NCBI GenBank assembly: GCA_036556085.1
Contig: DATBKE010000188.1
Location: 1 to 23,527, forward strand
Length of the DNA stretch: 23,527 bases
Source: JACCTH01 sp036556085
GTDB taxonomy: Bacteria > Actinomycetota > Acidimicrobiia > Spongiisociales > ZC4RG35
Reading direction: 5' to 3'
Position numbers and translations under genes: made by a program
Shown here: one piece after another, positions 1-8,061 of the stretch
Numbering within the stretch: position 1 is the stretch's first letter
Layout of the letters: each line of letters begins with the position of its first letter
The notes under the pieces: model-generated
What the model was told of the DNA's origin: nothing
What the model saw: the letters and a program-made list of their open reading frames with translations, nothing else
Database searches by the model: none

Positions 1-1
1 G

Positions 2-3000
2 CGGGGGCGGACCAAGCGGATGCACGGGACCAAACCGGTCGAGAAAGAGCCGACCGATCACCTTGTGCTTCTCGCCGGTTCCCCGGCCGGCTACCGAGCG
101 ATCTCCGAGTTGGTCTCCACCGCCCAGTTCCGAGGAGAGAAGGACCGACCGGTCTACCTCTGGGAGGACCTGGCCCGCACCGCTGCTGTGCCCGAGATCG
201 TGGCCTTGAGCGGTTGTCGCCAGGGGGCGGTGGCGGAGGCGGCGACGAAGGGAGACCTGGCCGGAGCGATGAGTGCAGCCCTTCGCCTGCGGGAGTTGTT
301 CGGTCGCCGTTTCCATCTCGAGATGTGGCATCACGGGATGCCAGAAGACGACGCTCGCAACGACCTGATCTGGGAAGTGGCGGGCCGGCTCAACCTGGGT
401 GTGGTCGCCACCAACAACGTCCACTACCACCGCCGCCAGGATGCCGACCTATCCGAGGTGCTGGCAGCTATTGGCGGACGCCGGTCGCTCGATCAGGCCG
501 ATGGGTTTCGTCCCGCCACCGACGAGCGTTATCTCAAGAGTCCCGAGGAGATGGGGCGACGCTTCGAGAGATATCCGGGGTCGATCGCGGCGGCGGTGCG
601 TCTGGCTGAGCGACTCACTTTCGATCTGAAACTGGTCGCACCGAGGCTGCCCGACTTCCCGATGCCAGGTCATTTCCGTTCCGAGATGGACTATCTCCGG
701 CACCTCACCTGGGAAGGTGCCCGGGAGGTCTACCCGGGCGAGGGATTGGTCGATCCCAGGGCTCGCCGCCGGCTCGAGCACGAACTGGGCATCATCGAGC
801 GCCTCGGGTTCGCCGGGTATTTCCTGGTGGTCTGGGACATCGTCAAATTCGCCCGGGGTCAGGACATCATGTGCCAGATCAGAGGCTCCGGCGCCGATTC
901 GGCCGTATGTCGGTGTCTGGGTCTGACCCGGGTGGATCCGATCCGGCTGGGCTTGCCATTCGAGCGTTTCCTCTCCGAAGAGCGGGGTCGTCCCCCTGAC
1001 ATCGACTTGGATCTTGAAGCCGATCGACGGGAAGAGGTGATCCAGTACTGCTACCGCCGATATGGCAGGGAACGAGCGGCGATGGTGGCCAACGTCATCA
1101 CCTATCGGGCGCGATCGGTTCTGCGTGACGTCGGCAAGGCTTTGGGGTTCACTCAGGCTCAGGTCGACGGCCTCTCCAAGTTCGTTGACAGCCATGACGC
1201 GGCCGCTCTCCGGCATGACACACATTTGCCACCGGGGCTGACGGCCGAATTGCTCTACGACGTCTGCTGGCGGTTGGACGGTTTTCCGCGCCATCTCGGG
1301 ATTCATTCCGGGGGAATGGTCATCGCCGATCGCCCTCTCTCCCAGGTGGTGCCTCTCGAATGGGGACGAATGGAGGGTCGCTCGGTATTGCAATGGGACA
1401 AGGACGACTGCGCGGCAATTGGCATCGTCAAATTCGACCTGCTCGGCCTGGGGATGCTCAATGCTCTTCACCTCACCGCCGACCTGATCAAAGAGACTCA
1501 CGGCATTGAAGTCGACCTCGCCACGATCGAACAAGAACCAGCCATCTACGAGATGTTGACCAAGGCCGACACGGTTGGTCTTTTCCAGGTGGAGTCACGG
1601 GCGCAGATGGCGACTTTGCCCCGCATGAAGCCCACCACCTTCTACGACCTGGCGGTCGAGGTGGCGTTGATCCGCCCGGGACCGATCCAAGGGCAATCGG
1701 TTCATCCCTATCTTCGCCGTCGTAGCGGCGAGGAGCCGATTCGCTTTCCACACCCCCTCACCAAGCCGATCCTCGAGAAGACGCTCGGGGTTCCGATCTT
1801 TCAAGAGCAGCTGATGGAACTGGCGCGGGTGTGCGCCGGTTTCGACGGCGGTCAATCGGATCGGCTCCGCCAGGCGATGACTCACAAGCGGGGAGAGCTT
1901 GCGATGGAAAAGCTTCGAGAAGAAGTGTTTCTGGGGATGGCAGGAAGGGGCGTAGTCGGCGAGGCTGCCGAAGAGATCTGGGAAAAGTTGCAGGGATTTG
2001 CCCACTTCGGCTTTCCCGAAAGCCACTCGGTCAGCTTCGCCTACATCGTCTACATGTCGGCCTGGTTGAAATATCACTGGCCGGCCGAGACCCTGGCGGG
2101 ACTGCTCAATGCCCAACCGATGGGCTTCTATAGCCCCAATAGCCTCGTCCAGGATGCCCGCCGCCACGGCGTGGAGACTCTGTCACCGTGTGTCAATCGT
2201 TCTTATCACGACTGCACCATCGAAGCCTGGGAAGCCGACCCCGACGACCTCGCCACCTATTACGGAGTGTCGTGGAGGCGGGGGAGAGGAGCGCTGTCCG
2301 ATCCCCTTCGCCCGGCGGTGGCAGTGCGCCTAGGCCTCAGATATGTTCGCAATCTGGGCACGAAGGAGATCGATCGGATCGAAGCAGCCCGCCAGATTGG
2401 GGGCCGCTTTGGCAATCCCGAGGAGCTGGCTTTTCGCACCGGCCTGTCCGTCTCGGCCCTCGAGGGGCTGGCCGCCAGCGGGGCTCTGTCCGATCTTGGG
2501 ATCGAGCGCCGGCAGGGGCTTTGGGCGGCAGGGCCTTTGTCCGAAATCGATCCTGGTCGCCTCCCGCTCTCACCCGGCACCGAGCCGCCTTCTCTTCTGG
2601 CCATGGATAGCGAAGAAGAGCATCGCGCAGATCTTTGGTCGACTGGAGTCTCGCTAACTCATCCGATCCAATTCATTCGCTCCCAGTTACGCGAAGAAGG
2701 CTGTTTGACGGTAATGGAGGCTCTGGAGTTAAGACGCAACGGCAAGCTCGCCGAAGTGGGCGGGGTGATAACTCATCGCCAGCATCCCGGCACGGCGATG
2801 GGGGTGGTTTTTTTCAATCTGGAAGACGAAACCGGGATGTTGAACGTGGTGGTGCTCCCCGAGGTGTGGACCCGCAATCGCGAAGTTGCTCGCAAACGTC
2901 CGGCGATGGTTATCGGAGGTCGCCTGGAGTATCGCAACGGAGTAACCAACCTGGTTGCTCATAGTTTTCGGCCTCTAGGCGTGACGACCCTCAAGTCGCG

Positions 3001-3013
3001 CGATTTTCGCTAG
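2..3013 (+). CDS. dnaE2: Error-prone DNA polymerase III alpha subunit DnaE2 (ImuC), 5' end cut by window edge
   Basis: A C-family DNA polymerase for mutagenic lesion bypass, expected to work with ImuA'/ImuB-type partners. The reading frame is open from base 2, so the ATG at base 20 is probably internal. The start of the PHP domain lies outside the window; the roughly 1000 residues here compare with 1050-1100 in the family. Numbering from the ATG at 20, the end of the PHP domain occupies about residues 1-150. The palm has an RGSGADSAVC stretch near 288-297 and the PDIDLD motif at 326-331, giving two catalytic aspartates; the third is Asp473 in KFDLLGLG. The C-terminal OB-fold region (about 910-950) contains ITHRQHPGTA and NLEDETG, and the protein ends in SRDFR; both are hallmarks that separate DnaE2 from replicative DnaE1. 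It converges on the next gene, the two stop codons sharing a CTAG. ImuA'/ImuB genes, if present, would be left of the window. Confidence 0.95.
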   Translation, partial: RGRTKRMHGTKPVEKEPTDHLVLLAGSPAGYRAISELVSTAQFRGEKDRPVYLWEDLARTAAVPEIVALSGCRQGAVAEAATKGDLAGAMSAALRLRELFGRRFHLEMWHHGMPEDDARNDLIWEVAGRLNLGVVATNNVHYHRRQDADLSEVLAAIGGRRSLDQADGFRPATDERYLKSPEEMGRRFERYPGSIAAAVRLAERLTFDLKLVAPRLPDFPMPGHFRSEMDYLRHLTWEGAREVYPGEGLVDPRARRRLEHELGIIERLGFAGYFLVVWDIVKFARGQDIMCQIRGSGADSAVCRCLGLTRVDPIRLGLPFERFLSEERGRPPDIDLDLEADRREEVIQYCYRRYGRERAAMVANVITYRARSVLRDVGKALGFTQAQVDGLSKFVDSHDAAALRHDTHLPPGLTAELLYDVCWRLDGFPRHLGIHSGGMVIADRPLSQVVPLEWGRMEGRSVLQWDKDDCAAIGIVKFDLLGLGMLNALHLTADLIKETHGIEVDLATIEQEPAIYEMLTKADTVGLFQVESRAQMATLPRMKPTTFYDLAVEVALIRPGPIQGQSVHPYLRRRSGEEPIRFPHPLTKPILEKTLGVPIFQEQLMELARVCAGFDGGQSDRLRQAMTHKRGELAMEKLREEVFLGMAGRGVVGEAAEEIWEKLQGFAHFGFPESHSVSFAYIVYMSAWLKYHWPAETLAGLLNAQPMGFYSPNSLVQDARRHGVETLSPCVNRSYHDCTIEAWEADPDDLATYYGVSWRRGRGALSDPLRPAVAVRLGLRYVRNLGTKEIDRIEAARQIGGRFGNPEELAFRTGLSVSALEGLAASGALSDLGIERRQGLWAAGPLSEIDPGRLPLSPGTEPPSLLAMDSEEEHRADLWSTGVSLTHPIQFIRSQLREEGCLTVMEALELRRNGKLAEVGGVITHRQHPGTAMGVVFFNLEDETGMLNVVVLPEVWTRNREVARKRPAMVIGGRLEYRNGVTNLVAHSFRPLGVTTLKSRDFR

Positions 3014-3576
3014 ATGCAACTCCAGTAGCCCCAGCCCGAACCCTGATAGACGATGTGGGCGGCAACGGCCACGTTCAATGCCGGGTCAAAGGGATCAGCA
3101 CCGGTGCTGAGTCCCATCGCCTCGGTGGTTGCATTCCAATCCGAAGGGGCGATCTGAAACAACCCCAACAAGCCCAAGTCGGGGTTCACCAGATCGACAT
3201 CGAAACGGGACAGACACCAAGCCAGCCGAACTGCCTTGTTGACATCGCTCGAGGCGAAGTTGTCCTCGATGAGACTTCGCAAGGCGACCGAGTCGAGCCA
3301 TCCGGTGTTCAGCTCAAGAGAAGTCACAGAACGCGAGGCCACTGCGGCCGCGGTTGTCGGAGGGGCGGCCACTTCCGGAGCGGCGGCCTTGGTACCTGCC
3401 ATGGCGAGCCAACCCTGCGCCGAAACCGCACCGGCGGCCTCACCCCAGATGATTTGGCCACTGCTCGTTGACGGAGTCAACGGTGGGGTCCCGGCGTTGA
3501 ACGCGGCGAAGCCGGCGATGGCAAGAAGGATCACCGCCGACCACCCGGCCACATACAAAAACCGATGGAAACTCAT
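3010..3576 (-). CDS. Membrane-anchored transglycosylase SLT-like protein lacking the catalytic Glu
   Basis: A 188-residue protein. It has a short N-terminus, one hydrophobic segment at about residues 8-27 (signal anchor or uncleaved signal peptide), an Ala/Pro/Thr-rich linker to about residue 90, and a C-terminal domain resembling the small actinobacterial lytic transglycosylase/SLT fold. The domain shows AVRLAWCLSRFD at 115-126, GLFQIAPSDW at 138-147 and a closing GWGYWSC at 181-187. In active family members the first motif is typically CES(R/G)F, with Glu as the catalytic acid. Here the codon is CTG and Leu122 takes its place, so ordinary peptidoglycan cleavage is doubtful; a peptidoglycan-binding or regulatory role is an inference. 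The ATG start has GGCGGAG only two bases away, which is tight spacing. It is convergent with dnaE2 and lies downstream of a terminator that separates it from the aroQ-hydrolase gene. Confidence 0.7.
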   Translation of the reverse strand: MSFHRFLYVAGWSAVILLAIAGFAAFNAGTPPLTPSTSSGQIIWGEAAGAVSAQGWLAMAGTKAAAPEVAAPPTTAAAVASRSVTSLELNTGWLDSVALRSLIEDNFASSDVNKAVRLAWCLSRFDVDLVNPDLGLLGLFQIAPSDWNATTEAMGLSTGADPFDPALNVAVAAHIVYQGSGWGYWSCI

Positions 3577-3622
3577 GACTCCGCCCCGGACAGGCCATCC
3601 AACTGCTTGTCCGATTGCTGCT

Positions 3623-3651
3623 GAAAATAAACAGCCCCAAAAGTCGGGGGC
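3623..3651 (-). terminator. Rho-independent terminator of the aroQ-hydrolase fusion gene
   Basis: Read on the minus strand, seven bases after the TAG stop of the fusion gene, a GCCCC / GGGGC stem (3647-3651 pairing with 3634-3638) encloses the loop CGACTTTT and is followed by the T-rich tract TGTTTATTTTC. This is the classical hairpin plus U-tract layout. It would isolate the downstream transglycosylase-like gene from read-through. Confidence 0.7.
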
Positions 3652-3657
3652 AAACCG

Positions 3658-4779
3658 CTATACGGGTGCTTTTCGCGCTCCGAGAACGTCAATCACTAAC
3701 CCCCAACTATTACTTGAGGGTTCCAGCATGTCGAAGTGCCCACCATCGGATTCGAGAACCTCGACGACAGTCTGGCGCCTCGTAGCCGAATCGGCATAAG
3801 CCCGAATCGGATCGATCGGAACCAGGCGATCGAAGGGGCTAGCGATCACCACCGTCGGGCCCGGGCGAGGCAATCGATGCGCCGGCGAGTACTCAGACGG
3901 GTCGGGAAGGGGGTCGGGGAGCAGTCGCCGGAAGGTATCTCCGGCCAGTCCCTCAGCACGAGCAGAAAGCAGGTCGCAAAAGGGGGCGAGGGCGATTGTC
4001 AGCCCCGGATGATCGGCCCAGAGGGCCATCGTGGCTCCCGCGGAATGTCCCAAAAGGACCACTTGCTCGGCCGAAAACCCAGTCAATTCAGGGATTTTGC
4101 GAAGTGCGACAGTTACGTCGTCAAAGCTCTCCGGGAATCCTCCGCCGAGTCCGAGGCGGCGGTACTCGAGGTTGAAGGTGGCGACGCCTCGTTGCCAGAG
4201 GTCGACGGCCAGGGACTCGGTGGTGTCGGCCGTCCACTCATGCCGCCAGAGCCCCCCGTGGAGCAAGGCCACCAGCCGCGAAGCTCCTTCGACAATCCGC
4301 AGATCGCCCACTTGATCGGGAAGCGCACCATAGGCGAGCCGCTCGACAGGGGCGGCGGCGCGGTTCAACAAATGGCGGAGAGCCCACTGATAACCGTGGA
4401 TTCCGCGGCCATAAATTCGCGTTACTCCCTCGATCACCGAGCGCCGTCGCCACTGTTCCCGCTCGAGAATGTTGCTGATGTGAACCTCCACAACAGGTGT
4501 AGAGATGGCGGCAACGGCGTCGCCCAAAGTGCGCGAGTAGTGGGTGAGAGCACCGGGGTTGAGGACGATCCCGTCGAAGGTTGCCTCGGCCCCCGTGACC
4601 GCCTCGAGCACCTCTCCCTCGAGGTTGGACTGGAACACGCTGACTTCGATTGAGAGACGGGCGGCGAATTCGGTGAGGTCGCGCTCCAGCTCGGCCAGGG
4701 TCGTCGATCCATAGATCTCTGGTTCTCTTGTGCCGAGGCGATCGAGATGAGGGCCGTTGATGACCAGGTACCGCGGCAT
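3658..4779 (-). CDS. Fusion of type II 3-dehydroquinate dehydratase (AroQ) and alpha/beta-hydrolase
   Basis: A 373-residue two-domain protein in one uninterrupted frame. Residues 1-140 are a type II dehydroquinase, the shikimate-pathway enzyme that dehydrates 3-dehydroquinate. They include INGPHLDRLGTREPEIYG (7-24) with Arg18 and catalytic Tyr23, LNPGALTHYS (73-82) with Asn74 and His80, and VVEVHISN (96-103) with catalytic His100, then Arg111. One position departs from the family: His11 replaces the usual Asn of GPN. Residues about 160-373 are an alpha/beta-hydrolase with an oxyanion-type HGGLW at 174-178, the nucleophile elbow GHSAG with Ser246, a candidate Asp317 and His348 in GGHFD. The HGGxW motif recalls BD-FAE and kynurenine formamidase-like esterases, but the substrate is unknown. 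I chose the ATG at 4779 because a TAACAT box sits 7 bases upstream; the frame could extend to a TTG at 4845. It is divergent from the lipoprotein gene. Confidence 0.85.
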   Translation of the reverse strand: MPRYLVINGPHLDRLGTREPEIYGSTTLAELERDLTEFAARLSIEVSVFQSNLEGEVLEAVTGAEATFDGIVLNPGALTHYSRTLGDAVAAISTPVVEVHISNILEREQWRRRSVIEGVTRIYGRGIHGYQWALRHLLNRAAAPVERLAYGALPDQVGDLRIVEGASRLVALLHGGLWRHEWTADTTESLAVDLWQRGVATFNLEYRRLGLGGGFPESFDDVTVALRKIPELTGFSAEQVVLLGHSAGATMALWADHPGLTIALAPFCDLLSARAEGLAGDTFRRLLPDPLPDPSEYSPAHRLPRPGPTVVIASPFDRLVPIDPIRAYADSATRRQTVVEVLESDGGHFDMLEPSSNSWGLVIDVLGARKAPV

Positions 4780-4786
4780 CACGGCG

Positions 4787-4792
4787 ATGTTA
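4787..4792 (-). promoter_or_regulatory. Candidate -10 box (TAACAT) for a leaderless aroQ-hydrolase transcript
   Basis: TAACAT matches the actinobacterial TANNNT -10 consensus and stands 7 bases before the ATG at 4779, so transcription would start at or next to the start codon. No Shine-Dalgarno sequence is seen. No convincing -35 was identified. Confidence 0.4.
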
Positions 4793-4856
4793 GGAAGCGA
4801 GGACTTCCCAGACAGGTCATCGAGAAACCACCGCGTCGATGGCAAAATTGTCCTCG

Positions 4857-5591
4857 ATGCGCCGTCCCCTTGTCCTGCTCGTGATCGTCATCGCCTGTGG
4901 CGGGGCACCGCTCTCGGGCGTGGGGGGACGATCTTCGGACTGGATCCGGGAACCCACCCTCGCTACCACCGAGACGACGGCTTCCGATGGTCCCTCGCTC
5001 GCCTCGGTGCACCGCACCGAGTGGTTCAACGGCGACCTCGCCCCTGTGGGCGGGACGACACCGGCGGAAATCATCGCTGGCGTCTACACCAGGGCCCGTT
5101 CAAGCGATCCTTTCGTGCAGGCGACGCCGGCCGAGATCGCGGCCGCCCTTCCGGGGATCGAGTTTCCCAGCCAGGTTCCACCGGAGGTGCGGTACATCAC
5201 CAGCCAGCTCGTGTACGACCTTTCCCAGTTGACCCTCGCCACCGACCAGGTGGCTGCGTTCGGTCTCTGGTCGGTCGAGCCCTACACCCGCTCGCGCTCT
5301 GTTGGCCAGCAAGCGGTGTTGACGGTCGTGAACGATCCTGAGGGCCTGGCGGCGATCTCGTCGGGACAGGCCGACACCAGTTGTGCCCGCTACATCGATC
5401 GCCAGGCCCAGTGTGCAGTGAGCACGGTGCGAGAACGCCCGGCCTGGGAACTAGTGGACAACCTCGGGGTGACTCTGATCTGGTTCTCAGAGACCTACCG
5501 ATACGAGCTCTTTCTGCGCTCGGGTGTGAATCGATCCCTGGTGCAGGAGATGGCCGAATCCGCCCGGCCGCTCTCGGCGCTTTCCTTCTGA
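4857..5591 (+). CDS. Putative secreted lipoprotein of unknown function
   Basis: I do not recognise a family. From the ATG at 4857 the protein has a compact lipoprotein signal: MRR, a hydrophobic run PLVLLVIVIA, then Cys in a VIAC lipobox-like context, followed by a Gly/Ser/Thr-rich linker to about residue 50. The rest (about 190 residues) looks like a soluble extracytoplasmic domain with a pair of cysteines in TSCARYIDRQAQCAV that could form a disulfide. An in-frame ATG at 4839 would add six residues (MAKLSS) in front; the later start gives a more typical signal sequence and has AAAATT 7 bases upstream. The stop is only 3 bases from the ABC transporter ATG, so the two are almost certainly co-transcribed, and the lipoprotein may work with that exporter at the membrane. 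The latter is inferred from context only. Confidence 0.75.
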   Translation: MRRPLVLLVIVIACGGAPLSGVGGRSSDWIREPTLATTETTASDGPSLASVHRTEWFNGDLAPVGGTTPAEIIAGVYTRARSSDPFVQATPAEIAAALPGIEFPSQVPPEVRYITSQLVYDLSQLTLATDQVAAFGLWSVEPYTRSRSVGQQAVLTVVNDPEGLAAISSGQADTSCARYIDRQAQCAVSTVRERPAWELVDNLGVTLIWFSETYRYELFLRSGVNRSLVQEMAESARPLSALSF

Positions 5592-5594
5592 CCG

Positions 5595-7478
5595 ATGTTC
5601 CACGGCCACGGCTGGAGCTATCTCCGCTTCGATCCCCAGCAAGAAACTAGCGAGCTCAACCGCGAGCTCCTGACCCGGGTGTGGCATTACGGGCGGCCAT
5701 ATCGGCGCCAGCTCGTCGGCATCATCGTTACGGTTTTTGCCACTGCCATCATCGGTGTGCTCCCGCCGCTTCTCATTCGCCAGCTCATCGACGTGGCGTT
5801 GCCGAATCGGGACTTGGGGCTGTTGACTCTGCTGGGGGCGGGGATGGTGCTCTTACCCCTCTTCAACTCCGGTATCGGTGTACTCCAGCGTTGGTGGTCG
5901 GCGCGGGCGGGGGAGGGGATCATCTATGACCTTCGTCGTCAGCTCTACACCCACCTGCAGCGGATGTCCCTGCGCTTCTTCACGTCCACTCGAACCGGCG
6001 AGCTGATCTCGCGAGTCAATAGCGATGTGGTGGGGGCTCAACAAGCCATCACCGGCACTTTTCTCACCGTCTTTTCCAACCTGGTGTCGGTGAGCGTCAT
6101 CCTGGTGGTGATGTTGCAGGCCGAGTGGCGGCTGACGTTGCTGGCACTGATGGCGTTGCCGCTTTTCGCCTTGCCGGCGCGCCGGGTGGCCCGGATCCTG
6201 CGCCGATACACCGATGAGCAGATGGAGAAAAACGCCGCCATGTCGGTCATCCTGCAAGAGACGTTCAACATCTCCGGGGCGTTGCTGGTCAAGTTGTTCG
6301 GTCGAGAGCAGCGGGAGGTAGATCGCTACAGCAATGAGGCGGCGCAAGCGCGCGACCTGGGAGTGAAATCGGCCATGGTGGGGAGGTGGTTCTTCGCCAC
6401 CCTCGGCCTGGTAGGGGCGATCGGGAGTGCGGTCGTTTTCTGGTTCGGCGGCTTCATGGTGATTCGCAACGAGCTGACCGTTGGCACCGTCGTCATGTTC
6501 ACAGGCCTCCTGGCGCAGCTCTACGGACCGCTGAGCTCGTTGACCAATAGCCGGGTGGAGCTCGCCACCTCACTCGTCAGCTTCGAGCGGGTCTTCGAGG
6601 TGCTCGACATGCAATCGGAACTGGTCGAAGGAAACGAGGATCTCTATCCGATAAGAGGCGACATCAGCTTTGACCGGGTGTCGTTCCGTTATCAGTCAAC
6701 AGAGCCGATCGGGCTCGAGGCCGTGAAACGCTCCGGCCGCCGGGGGACGTTCGAGGTTGGTTTCGTTCCCCAGCAGGTTTCGACCCGGCCGTGGGCGATC
6801 GAAGATGTCAGCTTCGAGATCAAGGCCGGAGAGCTAGTGGCGCTGGTGGGCCCGAGCGGCGCCGGGAAGACAACCATTTCCTATTTGATTCCCCGTCTCT
6901 ACGACGTCGACTCGGGTGCGATCAGGATCGACGGCCACGACGTCCGCAATTTGACCTTCGACGCCATCGCCCGAGGGATGGGAGTCGTCACCCAAGAGAC
7001 TTATCTATTTCACGACACGATCGCGGCCAACCTCCGCTACGCCCGCGAAGATGCCACCGAAGATCAGCTCCAGCAGGCAGCCGAAGCGGCCAATATCGCC
7101 GAGTTCGTCAATTCGCTTCCCGACAGATTCGAGACCGTGGTGGGAGAGCGGGGCTACCGCTTGTCGGGCGGGGAACGTCAGCGGATGGCGATCGCCCGCG
7201 TCATCCTAAAGGACCCCGCGGTGCTCATACTCGACGAAGCCACCTCGCATCTCGACTCTCGCTCGGAGGCATTGATTCAGGATGCGCTCGAAAAGTTGAT
7301 GGTGGGTCGCACCTCGGTCGTGATCGCCCATCGGCTCTCCACCATCCTCGCCGCCGATCAGATCCTGGTCCTCGACCACGGCCGTTTGGTGGAAAAAGGC
7401 ACCCACAGCGAGTTGATGGCGGGAAGTGGTCTGTATCGCGAGCTCTTCGAGACCCAGTTCCGGGCCGTCGCCAATTAA
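5595..7478 (+). CDS. ABC exporter half-transporter, fused permease and ATPase (MsbA/MDR-like)
   Basis: A 627-residue fused ABC exporter half-transporter, expected to dimerise. The N-terminal part, up to about residue 330, is the membrane domain with several hydrophobic segments (for example the stretches around residues 40-100 and 150-200). The nucleotide-binding domain begins near 350 and has all the expected motifs: Walker A GPSGAGKTT (419-427), signature LSGGERQ (523-529), Walker B VLILDEA (543-549) and the switch His579 in AHRLS. Between the first NBD strand (FRY) and the IEDVSFEI strand there is an insertion of about 33 residues (367-399). The substrate cannot be told from sequence. It is the second gene after the lipoprotein gene, with a 3-base gap, and converges on the Usp-like gene, the stops overlapping in TTAA. 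Confidence 0.95.
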   Translation: MFHGHGWSYLRFDPQQETSELNRELLTRVWHYGRPYRRQLVGIIVTVFATAIIGVLPPLLIRQLIDVALPNRDLGLLTLLGAGMVLLPLFNSGIGVLQRWWSARAGEGIIYDLRRQLYTHLQRMSLRFFTSTRTGELISRVNSDVVGAQQAITGTFLTVFSNLVSVSVILVVMLQAEWRLTLLALMALPLFALPARRVARILRRYTDEQMEKNAAMSVILQETFNISGALLVKLFGREQREVDRYSNEAAQARDLGVKSAMVGRWFFATLGLVGAIGSAVVFWFGGFMVIRNELTVGTVVMFTGLLAQLYGPLSSLTNSRVELATSLVSFERVFEVLDMQSELVEGNEDLYPIRGDISFDRVSFRYQSTEPIGLEAVKRSGRRGTFEVGFVPQQVSTRPWAIEDVSFEIKAGELVALVGPSGAGKTTISYLIPRLYDVDSGAIRIDGHDVRNLTFDAIARGMGVVTQETYLFHDTIAANLRYAREDATEDQLQQAAEAANIAEFVNSLPDRFETVVGERGYRLSGGERQRMAIARVILKDPAVLILDEATSHLDSRSEALIQDALEKLMVGRTSVVIAHRLSTILAADQILVLDHGRLVEKGTHSELMAGSGLYRELFETQFRAVAN

Positions 7479-8011
7479 CCGCCGGAGTCCCAGACGGGCT
7501 CTGGTTCGAAACCCGTCAGCACGAAGTCGCCAGTGTCCTCGGTCCGCGCGCCCGGAACCAGCACCAGGGGCACCTGGCATCGCTCCATGACCCTCACCGA
7601 GATACTCGTCCAGGCCTGTTCGGTGAAAAGTCGGCGGGTGGCCCCCATGATGATCGTGTCGATCGCAAGCTCGTGGGCGGTCCTGATGATCGCTTCGGCG
7701 GGATCATCTCCCTCCACCAGGCGGATGGTGGCGGTGCGCGAACGTGCCGCCAGGGCCGATACGAGAGGATCAACGATGCGCCTGCCTCGCTCTTCGAGAT
7801 AGCGGGCGGCCTTGACCTCGGCCTGCTCGTCACGCCGGGAGTCATCATCGAGGAGGGAGCGCCGCTCCTCATCGTCAAGCGAAGCCAGAAAAGTGCGGGG
7901 CACCTGGATCACGGTCATGACTGTGATCGACCCCTCGTCGACCAGCAGATCGCAGAAATTGGCTACCGCAGACGGTGGCAGGACGCCGGTGGTGGCGACT
8001 AGCACGTGCAC
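7475..8011 (-). CDS. Universal stress protein (UspA)-like protein
   Basis: A 178-residue single UspA-like domain. It opens with the beta strand VHVLVATTG, has a second strand ITVMTVIQVP, a charged helix, a conserved-looking VEGDDPAEAIIRTAHELAIDTIIMGATRR segment that fits the Usp pattern of a strand followed by MG, and a last strand VPLVLVPG. In ATP-binding Usps the loop reads G-2X-G-9X-G(S/T). Here the first Gly is present (MGATRR) but the second is Arg and the third is not evident, so nucleotide binding is doubtful. The frame stays open upstream to 8173, but that would run into the divergent flavin-reductase gene. The GTG at 8011 begins exactly at the first strand and has a TAACCT box 8 bases upstream, so I chose it. 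A stress or regulatory role is inferred from the family only. Confidence 0.7.
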   Translation of the reverse strand: MHVLVATTGVLPPSAVANFCDLLVDEGSITVMTVIQVPRTFLASLDDEERRSLLDDDSRRDEQAEVKAARYLEERGRRIVDPLVSALAARSRTATIRLVEGDDPAEAIIRTAHELAIDTIIMGATRRLFTEQAWTSISVRVMERCQVPLVLVPGARTEDTGDFVLTGFEPEPVWDSGG

Positions 8012-8019
8012 GGATGGGG

Positions 8020-8025
8020 AGGTTA
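8020..8025 (-). promoter_or_regulatory. Candidate -10 box (TAACCT) for the Usp-like gene
   Basis: TAACCT fits TANNNT and lies 8 bases before the GTG at 8011, with no Shine-Dalgarno sequence between. This suggests a leaderless or nearly leaderless transcript in the short divergent region shared with the flavin-reductase gene. Confidence 0.35.
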
Positions 8026-8061
8026 GGTCGGCACCGGCCCTTACGGCCCTTCCGAGCCACA

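Noticed and set aside
449..1534. Long minus-strand open frame opposite dnaE2 (361 codons)
   Set aside because: It is antisense to a well-supported polymerase and its translation shows no family motif; long shadow frames are expected at this GC content.
4780..4845. N-terminal 22-residue extension of the aroQ-hydrolase from a TTG at 4845
   Set aside because: It would overlap the divergent lipoprotein start at 4839, uses a rare start, and adds residues before the family's normal N-terminus. The ATG at 4779 has a good -10 box.
6791..8002. Plus-strand open frame of 403 codons across the ABC transporter and the Usp-like gene
   Set aside because: Its translation is an Arg/Gly/Pro-rich out-of-frame reading of the ATPase domain and the antisense of the Usp-like gene.
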